Assembly (NCBI RefSeq): GCF_000973105.1 | Contig: NC_015844.1 | Location: 4,026,501-4,090,500, forward strand | Source: Zobellia galactanivorans | GTDB taxonomy: Bacteria > Bacteroidota > Bacteroidia > Flavobacteriales > Flavobacteriaceae | Reading direction: 5' to 3' | Length of the DNA stretch: 64,000 nt | Shown: piece by piece, positions 28,530 to 36,590 of the stretch | Numbering within the stretch: the first letter of the stretch is position 1 | Layout of the letters: the number at the start of each line of letters is the position of its first letter | Notes under the pieces: model-generated | Told to the model about the DNA's origin: nothing | The model's input: only the letters and a program-made list of their open reading frames with translations | Database searches by the model: none | Made by a program: the position numbers and the translations under genes

Positions 28530-30002
28530 TTATTGGGTGTAGGGTACCATTCCATTTTTGTCTACATGATAACCGTATTTTTTTATGTACTCAGGTCCTG
28601 AAAGAAACGCGTCGTTATTGGCATTCAACCTTTGGGTCAATGTCTTGTCAAGCCTTTCTTGTATTGCGCTAAACTCAGCTTGGCCGATAAGGTTATTTTG
28701 TTGAAAGGGATCCGTTTGATTGTCATATAAAAGCCACGGCCCGTTTAAATCTCGGGCATAGGTGTACCTGAGGGTTCTAAGTCCCCTAAACTCCTTGCCT
28801 CCTCTATGTCTGCCCCATTGTCCAAAAGGTTGGATACATCTTATTTCGGCTGCGTAATCTATATCGTCTTCATTGTTTTTAATGATGGAACTAAAGTTCA
28901 TGCCTTCTATGCTTTTGGGTATGTCAATATCGCACAAGCCCAATAATGTGGGTAAAATATCTTCGGTATTGATAACTGTTTTTTTGACCGCGGGAGCCAG
29001 GTTCATGTCCTTAGGTAATTTCATTAACATGGGTACCCGAATAGATTCTTCATAGGGTTGCTGCTTTTTGTAGGCTCCTTGTGAACCTAGCATATCCCCA
29101 TGGTCGGAAGTGAAGAGTATCAAGGTGTTTTCCCATTGTCCCTCTTCCTTGAGTTTTTTGGTGATTTTCCCGATCATATCATCTATGGCCGCAATATGGG
29201 CATAATAGCCGGCCAAATCGGTTTTGGCCTTTTCCTGCATTTCTTCCGGTACGTTTTCCCGTAGTTTGATGTTTGCAGGGTCGAACATCTTTCTATACTT
29301 CTCCGGTGCGGTATGGTAGGGGGCATGTGGCGTGCCATAGGAAACGATCATCATAAAAGGTGATGAGTCCCCATTTTTGGTCTGGATATAATTTAGGGCC
29401 GCATCGGTCTGGTCAAAAGTATCGTAGTGTTCCCAGATTTTTTGTTCGGGATCGAGATTGTCATAGTAAACGGAATGATTGTAATCATGGGTGCATTCAT
29501 TGGCCTTCCAAAAATCGAAGCCCTGTCTTCTCGCTCCCGGAGGAACATTTTGAAGCCTGCCGTGTCCGTCTAAATGCCATTTGCCGATATATCCGGTATC
29601 GTAATGGTTCTTGTTGAATATTTTGGCCATGGTCAGCGCATTGGTATCCAATTGCACATCGTTCATAAAAACGCCATTGCTCAAAGGCCGTTGGCCGGTC
29701 AATAGTGATGCTCGAAACGGGGTACATACCGGTGTGCCCGATACGGCATTTTCAAAGTTTAGGCTCTCGGAAGCCAATACATCTAAATTAGGGGTAATGG
29801 CATTGGGGTCACCGGCATATCCTGTAGCTTGGGCACGCCATTGATCGGTCAAAAGAATAAGGACATTGGGCTTTTGAATAGCCCCTTTATCTGAAGGGGC
29901 CGCTTTTTTGGTTTCATTGCACGATATACTTGAGATAAGAATACCGGCCCATAGGAGATGGGAGAAAAAGGGGAAGAGACTTCTTATAAAATTATCGGGC
30001 AT
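28530..30002 (-). CDS. Lipoprotein sulfatase with CTPFR motif, S1 family
   Basis: A 490-residue sulfatase with lipobox SISC at Cys28. The first metal block reads LTDQWRAQATGYAGD, with Asp-Gln in place of Asp-Asp. The maturation motif is CTPFR at Cys93: the Cys-x-Pro-x-Arg core is intact but position four is Phe, rarer than Ser, Thr or Ala. GKWHLDG and FTSDHGDMLGS (Asp-His rather than Asp-Asn) complete the active site. These features fit an S1 branch with TDQWR and DHGD signatures. It lies 77 bp upstream of the sulfatase at 28452 in the same operon and downstream of a sialate-O-acetylesterase-like gene. Activity is likely, because the core residues are present. Confidence 0.9.
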   Translation of the reverse strand: MPDNFIRSLFPFFSHLLWAGILISSISCNETKKAAPSDKGAIQKPNVLILLTDQWRAQATGYAGDPNAITPNLDVLASESLNFENAVSGTPVCTPFRASLLTGQRPLSNGVFMNDVQLDTNALTMAKIFNKNHYDTGYIGKWHLDGHGRLQNVPPGARRQGFDFWKANECTHDYNHSVYYDNLDPEQKIWEHYDTFDQTDAALNYIQTKNGDSSPFMMIVSYGTPHAPYHTAPEKYRKMFDPANIKLRENVPEEMQEKAKTDLAGYYAHIAAIDDMIGKITKKLKEEGQWENTLILFTSDHGDMLGSQGAYKKQQPYEESIRVPMLMKLPKDMNLAPAVKKTVINTEDILPTLLGLCDIDIPKSIEGMNFSSIIKNNEDDIDYAAEIRCIQPFGQWGRHRGGKEFRGLRTLRYTYARDLNGPWLLYDNQTDPFQQNNLIGQAEFSAIQERLDKTLTQRLNANNDAFLSGPEYIKKYGYHVDKNGMVPYTQ

Positions 30003-30065
30003 AATGCTGTAGTTTTTAAATGATGCACAGGGCGGTTGTTGGGTTCAAGTGACTTCCTTTGGGGG

Positions 30066-31487
30066 TTATTCAATTTCCCAATCATCGGTTCTAAAGGAAG
30101 AAGCGGGTAGGCCTTCGGTATTAAATAGTTCCCCTTCAACAAAGTCATCAAAGGCATAGCGCACGGCTACGGGCTCTTTTACGAAGGCAGAGAACAGCGT
30201 GATTCCTTGCCAGTTGATAGTGGCATGGGCCGGATAGAAACGCTTGTTTTTTCCGGCAATCTTAAAGTTGGTAAGTGCTTTTCCAAAGGTATTTAAACCG
30301 TGTTGGGCGTGATCAAAGGTCAATCTTACCGCTGGGCCTTCTATGGTCATTTCCTTTAAAACGGGACCGGAGTAGGCAATACCCGGAATTTCGTAGGTCT
30401 GTGCCAAGGCTTGATAGGCAAAACGTTCACCGCCCACTTGCTTATTAGAGGGGTGAATGCAATTCTTCTCGCCAATATCCATTAAACAGACCATTCCCGT
30501 GTTTTCGGTAAGTTTTAAGGTGTTATACTGGGCTTCTCTGAGCAAGGCCGAATTTATACCGGGTGTAGCGTAATCATACGGTGCAATTTGGGCATAGTAA
30601 AAGGGAAAATCGCCTAGGCCCAATTCCTTACGCCAATTCGCGATGAGTCCGGGTAAGAGTTGCCCATATTTTTTAGGATGCTTTCTATTCGATTCCCCTT
30701 GGTACCAAATGGCCCCTTTTATGGTATAGCCGATAATCGGATGGATCATGGCATTGAACAGGGCAGAGGGTATTTTCTGCGATAACTTTCCTTTAGCGTC
30801 CAAGCCCGGTTCGGGTACCCAATCGAATTCTTTTAAGCCATCTTCACTGATCCAAGGCTCTATGGCCGTTCCGCCCCAGCTAGAACTGATCAATCCTACA
30901 GGTACCTGAAGAACCTCTTGCAACATTTTGCCGAAATAATAGGCCGTGGCACTAAAATTTGCGGCCGTTCCTGGAGTGGAATTTTGCCACTCGCCATTAA
31001 AATCTTCCAATCTTTTTAAGCTGGCATTTCGCTCAACGGTAAAAAAACGTAAGGAGGGATTGGTAGAGGTCGCAATAGCTTTGTTCGAGCCTAGAACAGG
31101 TTGGTTGATATTACCTTTAAGCGTCATAAACATGTTTGATTGCCCGGAGCAAAGCCATACTTCACCGATAAGGACATCTGAAAGGGTCAATGTTCTTTCA
31201 TCGGAAATCGTAATGGAATAAGGCCCTCCCGCAGCAGGGGTTCGGATTTTCAATCGCCAGTCCCCACGTAAGTCGGCATGGGTTTTATAGGTCTTGTCAT
31301 CCCAAGAAGTCTTTATTTCAACAAGGTGGCCCGGAGAAGCCGAACCCCAAATGGAAGTGTTCGATTGTTGCTGAAGTACCATATGGTCCCCAAAAAGGGC
31401 AGGTAATTTTATTTCGGCTTTGGCCACAGGGGCCACACATAGGAGAATAAGAAATAAGAGCTTTTTTACGATCGAATTTTTAAGCAT
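30066..31487 (-). CDS. Sialate O-acetylesterase-like secreted esterase (CE20-like)
   Basis: A 473-residue protein with a signal peptide (to about residue 24, VAKA), an N-terminal beta-sandwich (LPALFGDHMVLQQ, a family hallmark) and an SGNH-like esterase domain. Nucleophile Ser117 is in CSGQSNMF; GLISSSWGGTAIEPWIS and WYQGESN are conserved; CIHPSNKQVGGERFA near residue 340 supplies the Asp/His region (MDIGEKNCIHP). Despite the name, relatives de-acetylate plant and algal polysaccharides (CE20 group). In this operon it lies between the unrecognised TIM-barrel protein and two sulfatases, so it would remove acyl groups that block other enzymes. Substrate not known. Confidence 0.88.
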   Translation of the reverse strand: MLKNSIVKKLLFLILLCVAPVAKAEIKLPALFGDHMVLQQQSNTSIWGSASPGHLVEIKTSWDDKTYKTHADLRGDWRLKIRTPAAGGPYSITISDERTLTLSDVLIGEVWLCSGQSNMFMTLKGNINQPVLGSNKAIATSTNPSLRFFTVERNASLKRLEDFNGEWQNSTPGTAANFSATAYYFGKMLQEVLQVPVGLISSSWGGTAIEPWISEDGLKEFDWVPEPGLDAKGKLSQKIPSALFNAMIHPIIGYTIKGAIWYQGESNRKHPKKYGQLLPGLIANWRKELGLGDFPFYYAQIAPYDYATPGINSALLREAQYNTLKLTENTGMVCLMDIGEKNCIHPSNKQVGGERFAYQALAQTYEIPGIAYSGPVLKEMTIEGPAVRLTFDHAQHGLNTFGKALTNFKIAGKNKRFYPAHATINWQGITLFSAFVKEPVAVRYAFDDFVEGELFNTEGLPASSFRTDDWEIE

Positions 31488-31518
31488 AGTCGAGATGATG
31501 GTTAAATAGTGAAGTGTT

Positions 31519-33930
31519 TTATTTTTTGTTGAGGATGAGTTTTATTTTTTTCCAAGGATGGGGATATGCGGTAATCCATAATTCTGGGTCAAAGCTTAAA
31601 TTGGCTTTATCATAGCCCATGACAAAAACATCGATTTCTTTACCTACCATATTCTTGTCCAAAGGAATATAATAGGTGTAATTCGTATCCCTGCGTGAAT
31701 TTAGAAATTCCCAGGTGTTCGAAGGGAAGGAGGAAGCCCTGTCATTTGCACCGATATAATTTTCGCCGATTTTGGCACCGGCATAGGCCCCCTCAATACC
31801 GTGTTTTCCATTTAGGGCAACACAGAGATAGCTGCCATCGGCAATTTCGTCCAAGACGATTTTTGACTTCCATACTTTTTTTGCGATTTTCTTACTGGAA
31901 TGCGCAAACAGATTAGAGGCTTTCCACAAGCTACGATCCAGTTTTTTTCCATTCGCCAGACCTTCAATTTCTACGATGCGTTGCGGAAAATTTTTAAACC
32001 GTAAATAACGTACCTTTTTATTGAGGCTTATCTCTATTTGTGTAGCCGCCAAATACGTGATTTCTTCCCAATGGACCAAGTTGGTGGATACCTCTACAAA
32101 ATTACCTTCGGCAACTAGTAAAGGCTGTAAGGAAAACTCGTCTGGAACGGTAATTATAAGTTTGTCCATATAGGTGACTTCACCTAAATCTAAGCGTAAG
32201 CTCCCGCCATCGACCCTTGGGTCTAAACGAAACTTCCGGGAAGGCCAAAACCCGGTTTTTAAATTGCCGTCAAATAAATTTTTATCCCAAACGCCTCTGT
32301 TGACAAATGCCTTTTGATTGAAAAATGCATCCCTTGCCGCCTTTACCTCGGGTATAAGGGTTGCTCCGGAACGTTGTAGTGAACGTACTTCCAGGGCATT
32401 GTTATCTGCCGCAAATACGGTGGCTTCGTATATAGATTCCACATCTTCGGGAATGGCCGTTTCGGTAAAGGGGCTTAGTTTACGGTGAAAATTGTTCCTT
32501 AGCTTATTTCCCGGGAAATTCAACTTCAGTTTTTTTCCTTTGACTAACCGTTGCACCTTTTTACCGTTTATTTCTGCTGAGGTATATTGGTTTTCGTTCT
32601 GTAATTGAATGTTGGATGTCGTTCCCGGCATTCCCAAGAGTTCAATTTCAATAGGGGCGTCGTCCACATTTTTTACGGTTTGAAAATTGGCGCCGGCAAT
32701 TAGGGGGGCGTCATATGCTTGGGTTGTTGCTAAAAATAAAGCCGATCTAAAAGGCAACACTTCAACGGGAATGCTTTCGCCTTTGGAAAATGTACCGATC
32801 ATTTTTTCGGTCGGGTGTAATTGTAGCAATGTAATAGAACCATCACCTTTAAGTCCGATTTCTTCATCGAGTTGTATGGCATAAGTGGCGGCTTCCCACT
32901 TTAGGTTTCTTAGGCTTATTAATTGGGTTTTTCCATTGCCTCGGGTTACCGCGTTTGGTCCGTACGATTCATCAGCGACTTTTCCGTCGACCAGAATGTC
33001 TCTATACTTTTTGTGAATGTTGTAAATGTGGGCCAACTTAGAAAATTCATTCTCATTGAGTAGCCAAGGGTTTCCGTAAATTTCGGGGGATAAGATCAAC
33101 TCGCGGTTAAAGGCTTGTAAGATCAAATCATCTTCCCAATAATCTAGGCAAGACGAAATACATACGCCATGGTCTTCCGTTAAGCGCTGTAAACCGGGAA
33201 CCAAACCTCGCGATAGGGCAGAGGCCCTATGGTGTGGAGCGGTAACGTTATTGGTCATATGCACATCTATATAGGTTTCGTGACCTTCCCATAAGAAAGT
33301 GGTAGCGTAAGGTGCGGCTTTATCAAGACCTATACGATGGTTCAGTAAAATGAGGTCGGGACTATGCACACGGCATTGTTGCATCATATTGATGAAGGCA
33401 TCTTCCTTTTCGGGGCGTAGCGGTCCACATACGGCATCAAACTTAAAGAGGGCAAAGTTATAATCCTTGCACAACTTTACCATTTGGTCCGTGCGGGCCT
33501 TTTCCTCCTCTGGCGTATCTCCAAACCCATCCGGTCCGCCCCAAACCCCTAATCGTATATCAAGGGATTTGGCTTGGGCGTAAATTGGGTCAAAACCGTT
33601 GGGAAACTGGGTTTTGAATCTATCGGAATAGATACTGCCATAAAAATTCTTGCCGTCAATAGCCCCTGCATCCATGGCATAAATATCCAACTGCATACCA
33701 TATTCCTTCTTTAGCCATCCAAAGAATTCCAAATTGATCTTTGTTTGTTCTGCGGCGGCCCCTTCGTTGGTGTTGTTTATCCAACTAAAATATTGAGCTT
33801 TGGAAGGCGTGCGTTCATCTGCCCCGGCAGACACCTTGTTTTGTGCCGATACGGGCCAAAACGGCATTAAGAGCACCCAAAATAAAATAAGATTCCGGCT
33901 TGGAAAAAGACTGGTTGTCGTTTGGTTCAT
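31519..33930 (-). CDS. Unrecognised secreted TIM-barrel-like protein, candidate glycoside hydrolase
   Basis: An 803-residue secreted protein. The ATG at 33930 gives signal peptide residues 1-30 (ILFWVLLMPFWPVSAQ); a longer frame from 34026 would overlap the preceding GH78 gene. After the signal, FSWINNTNEGAAAEQ and FFGWLKKEYGMQLDIYAMD, LGVWGGPDGFGDTPEEE, LFKFDAVCG and LILLNHRIG suggest successive strands of a (beta/alpha)8 barrel. Asp165 in KFDAVCG sits where clan GH-D enzymes (GH27/GH36) keep their Lys-x-Asp nucleophile. The C-terminal ~250 residues (DLGEVTYMDKLIITVPDEF, WEEITYLA, VRYLRFKNF) look like a discoidin/F5-8-type domain and more beta-structure. I do not recognise a named GH family. 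Between GH78 and an esterase in the operon, it is probably an exo-acting glycosidase. Confidence 0.7.
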   Translation of the reverse strand: MNQTTTSLFPSRNLILFWVLLMPFWPVSAQNKVSAGADERTPSKAQYFSWINNTNEGAAAEQTKINLEFFGWLKKEYGMQLDIYAMDAGAIDGKNFYGSIYSDRFKTQFPNGFDPIYAQAKSLDIRLGVWGGPDGFGDTPEEEKARTDQMVKLCKDYNFALFKFDAVCGPLRPEKEDAFINMMQQCRVHSPDLILLNHRIGLDKAAPYATTFLWEGHETYIDVHMTNNVTAPHHRASALSRGLVPGLQRLTEDHGVCISSCLDYWEDDLILQAFNRELILSPEIYGNPWLLNENEFSKLAHIYNIHKKYRDILVDGKVADESYGPNAVTRGNGKTQLISLRNLKWEAATYAIQLDEEIGLKGDGSITLLQLHPTEKMIGTFSKGESIPVEVLPFRSALFLATTQAYDAPLIAGANFQTVKNVDDAPIEIELLGMPGTTSNIQLQNENQYTSAEINGKKVQRLVKGKKLKLNFPGNKLRNNFHRKLSPFTETAIPEDVESIYEATVFAADNNALEVRSLQRSGATLIPEVKAARDAFFNQKAFVNRGVWDKNLFDGNLKTGFWPSRKFRLDPRVDGGSLRLDLGEVTYMDKLIITVPDEFSLQPLLVAEGNFVEVSTNLVHWEEITYLAATQIEISLNKKVRYLRFKNFPQRIVEIEGLANGKKLDRSLWKASNLFAHSSKKIAKKVWKSKIVLDEIADGSYLCVALNGKHGIEGAYAGAKIGENYIGANDRASSFPSNTWEFLNSRRDTNYTYYIPLDKNMVGKEIDVFVMGYDKANLSFDPELWITAYPHPWKKIKLILNKK

Positions 33931-33982
33931 AGGTGTTTCGATGTTAGAAAATAAGATTGCGCTTCGGTATCTGACTGATGAT

Positions 33983-36523
33983 TTATGCTTTTGGCGATAC
34001 AATAATGGCGTATTGGCCTTCTTCAAGGTCGAAGTTTCCGGTTTTTAGTGCTTTGCGTTTTTTTGACTTCAATTGTACGCCCTCTTTTAAGACCGTTATT
34101 TTCTGTGAGGCATCTAGGGCTAAACTGATCTTGGCCGTAGTTCCTTTTGGGATTTCAATGCTGTATTCGTAGCTGTTGGCTGACAGCTTTTTCCAATTCG
34201 ATACGATGGAGCCATAGGGCGAGTTGTATTTTGTATTTACAAATTCTAGGCCTTCCGGTGTTGACGGGGCAAGTACGAACTTTTTAAAACCGGGATGCTC
34301 AGGGTCGGGGCGGATGCCGCCCAACCACCTGTAAAACCATTCGGAAACAGAACCGAACATGGGATGGTTGTTAGAGAAAGTATTATCACTTTCTTTCCAT
34401 GTCTCCCATAGAGTGGTGGCACCATTATCTACCATAAAGCCCCAACCCGGAAAGGCCTTGCTGTTGACAACGTCAAAAACGACTTCAGGTGAAAGGTTTT
34501 TAGAGGCGGCTTCCAGTATATATTTGGTTCCGAAGATACCGGTATTAAAGTGTGCCGAAGGACCGTTCTTTAATGCTTTTTGCAAAGAATCTTTGGCAGC
34601 CCCGAGCTCTTCCTTAGGGATGATGTTATGATAAAGCAAGGTAGAGAATAGGGTTTGGCGGTTTATTTTTTTAGTCACCGCTTTGTCCCAAAATTCATTT
34701 TTAATCAATTCCCTTAAATGTTCGGCAAGTGCGGCATATTTTAATTCGTTTTCTTTATCGCCCATTACCTTTGCGAAGGTTTCCATGATTTCAGCGCATT
34801 GCAGGTAGTGCGCAGTACCGGTCAATTGTACTGGAACGGGCTCTAGGGATTCGTGATCGCTCAAGCCGTTATTTACTAAGCCTTCCGGATGAATACGAGC
34901 TACTTTGTCCATCCATTCCTTATTCTTTGAATAGAGTTCTTTAACGAATGCTACATCATTGTAATAGAGGTAGATGTAATACTGTGTGGTGAGGTAGGCA
35001 GACTCCCAACTGATTCCACAATATGCAACGCCCGCAAAAGGCGCGGTGTCTACGAAGGAGGAATCCTTCATGGCATCGATCCAATCGTAGACGGTTTTTT
35101 TATAAATGTCCTGCATATCATAATTGTTGATATACGATTCACTGGTCGCGTTCAAATCGCCGCCGTACCCGAACTTCTCCCGTGCGGCACAATCCGATTG
35201 TACGCTGATCAAGTTGGTGACAAATGACCTCCTTGTAATCTCTTGAATGCTATTGAGCAACTCTGATGAACTATTGAACTCACCGGCTTCGGAAACATGG
35301 GTGTGCATCAACAAACCATGTACGTCAGAAACGGCAGGCGCCTTCTCTAGTCCCTTAACTTCCATATATCGGTAAACGTGATAGGTGAATTCGGGTTCAA
35401 ACCACGAAGGGGACTCCTTGCCTACGATATAGCTGTCCGTCTGCCATGCGATTTCCGGGGCACCGGGGCCACCAATGCCTTTTTTCTTTATTTGACCTAT
35501 TACGGTGGTCATGGGGTTTAACGTTCCATCATCGTAGATACGCTCTCCAAACCTGAAATTTATGGTGTCGCCGACTTTGCCACTTAACTTGATTTTATAC
35601 GTGCCCGTGAAATTCACGCCCATATCAATCACATAAGTTCCTTTTTCGGGATTGGTAATGGCTACGGGGGTTATGGTTTGGGTGACTTGTACAGGAGGGA
35701 AGAATGCCTGCTGTAGTTTTCCGCCAGGACCTTTGTCCGGTATGGCCTTTGACCAAGAGGCGTCGTTAAAACCGGGCTGGTTCCAGTTCTCTATTTCTTG
35801 CTTTGCATCATACACGGTACCGAGGTAAACACTGTTTTTCTGGATGGGACCATACGTATATTTCCAGGTGTTGTCGGTATTGATGGTGTCGGTCTCCCCG
35901 TTTTTATACGCTACGACAAGTTGCGCTATAAAAGTGGGTTTGCCTACGGTAAGGTCGGTTCTTAGGTTTCGCCTGCCCCATTTTCTTAGGGGGAGCGGAT
36001 TATAAAAACCGTTGCCAAGAATAACGCCAAGGCAATTGCTTCCTTCTTTTAGTTGTTGGGTGATTTCGTATGCGGTGTAATAGGTTCTTTTGCTATAGTC
36101 CGTCCATGCGGGATCCAATACATTTTTCCCAATAGCTTCCCCGTTTATGCTGCCTTTATAATATCCTGCGGACGTGATATAAAGTGTAGCCTTGGAAATT
36201 TCTCCCTTCGATTTAAATTCCTTTCTAAAAATTGGAGCAGGGTGGGCGAGGTATAATAAGGAATCGGCTGTTGGAATTTCACGCCCATAAGTTATCCACT
36301 CCGCATTGGTAAATGCCTTTTCCTCTGAAGATAAAAGTGGATCGCCACTGAATTTCGCTCCCTCGTTTTTTGCTGGCTCAAGTAAAGCGAGGTCTTTCTT
36401 GTCAAGTAGGGCAGGTGCTTCGTCATTACTGTCGAAGCCGTAAAAGGTAAGTAGACAGACCAAAACACCGGCTCCTATTAGGAACAGGTCATGGTTTACT
36501 TTTTTTCGTTTCATTTTTTCCAT
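33983..36523 (-). CDS. GH78 alpha-L-rhamnosidase
   Basis: An 846-residue enzyme predicted to release terminal alpha-L-rhamnose. N-terminal membrane/signal segment: HDLFLIGAGVLVCLLTFYGF. Domains in order: two N-terminal beta-sandwiches of the Bac_rhamnosid type (AEWITYGREIP; TLYITSAGYYKGSINGEAIG, LDPAWTDYSKRTYYTAYE), a beta-domain with VIDMGVNFTGTY, an (alpha/alpha)6 barrel and a C-terminal beta-sandwich. Catalytic residues: Glu449 in CAAREKFGYGGDLNA (general acid region) and Glu707 in TTLWETWKE (general base region), as in characterised GH78 enzymes. It lies 67 bp after the esterase-GH27 gene and 52 bp before the unrecognised TIM-barrel gene in the minus-strand operon. Its presence points to rhamnose in the substrate, though related L-sugars cannot be excluded. 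Confidence 0.9.
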   Translation of the reverse strand: MEKMKRKKVNHDLFLIGAGVLVCLLTFYGFDSNDEAPALLDKKDLALLEPAKNEGAKFSGDPLLSSEEKAFTNAEWITYGREIPTADSLLYLAHPAPIFRKEFKSKGEISKATLYITSAGYYKGSINGEAIGKNVLDPAWTDYSKRTYYTAYEITQQLKEGSNCLGVILGNGFYNPLPLRKWGRRNLRTDLTVGKPTFIAQLVVAYKNGETDTINTDNTWKYTYGPIQKNSVYLGTVYDAKQEIENWNQPGFNDASWSKAIPDKGPGGKLQQAFFPPVQVTQTITPVAITNPEKGTYVIDMGVNFTGTYKIKLSGKVGDTINFRFGERIYDDGTLNPMTTVIGQIKKKGIGGPGAPEIAWQTDSYIVGKESPSWFEPEFTYHVYRYMEVKGLEKAPAVSDVHGLLMHTHVSEAGEFNSSSELLNSIQEITRRSFVTNLISVQSDCAAREKFGYGGDLNATSESYINNYDMQDIYKKTVYDWIDAMKDSSFVDTAPFAGVAYCGISWESAYLTTQYYIYLYYNDVAFVKELYSKNKEWMDKVARIHPEGLVNNGLSDHESLEPVPVQLTGTAHYLQCAEIMETFAKVMGDKENELKYAALAEHLRELIKNEFWDKAVTKKINRQTLFSTLLYHNIIPKEELGAAKDSLQKALKNGPSAHFNTGIFGTKYILEAASKNLSPEVVFDVVNSKAFPGWGFMVDNGATTLWETWKESDNTFSNNHPMFGSVSEWFYRWLGGIRPDPEHPGFKKFVLAPSTPEGLEFVNTKYNSPYGSIVSNWKKLSANSYEYSIEIPKGTTAKISLALDASQKITVLKEGVQLKSKKRKALKTGNFDLEEGQYAIIVSPKA

Positions 36524-36590
36524 ATTCTAGTGTGTAATTTCCTTAAAAATGTAATCTGCCCGTAGGTCGGTTTTTAATAGTGTTGATGGC

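Noticed and set aside
33931-34026. N-terminal extension of the unrecognised TIM-barrel protein
   Set aside because: It overlaps the end of the GH78 gene and displaces the signal peptide.
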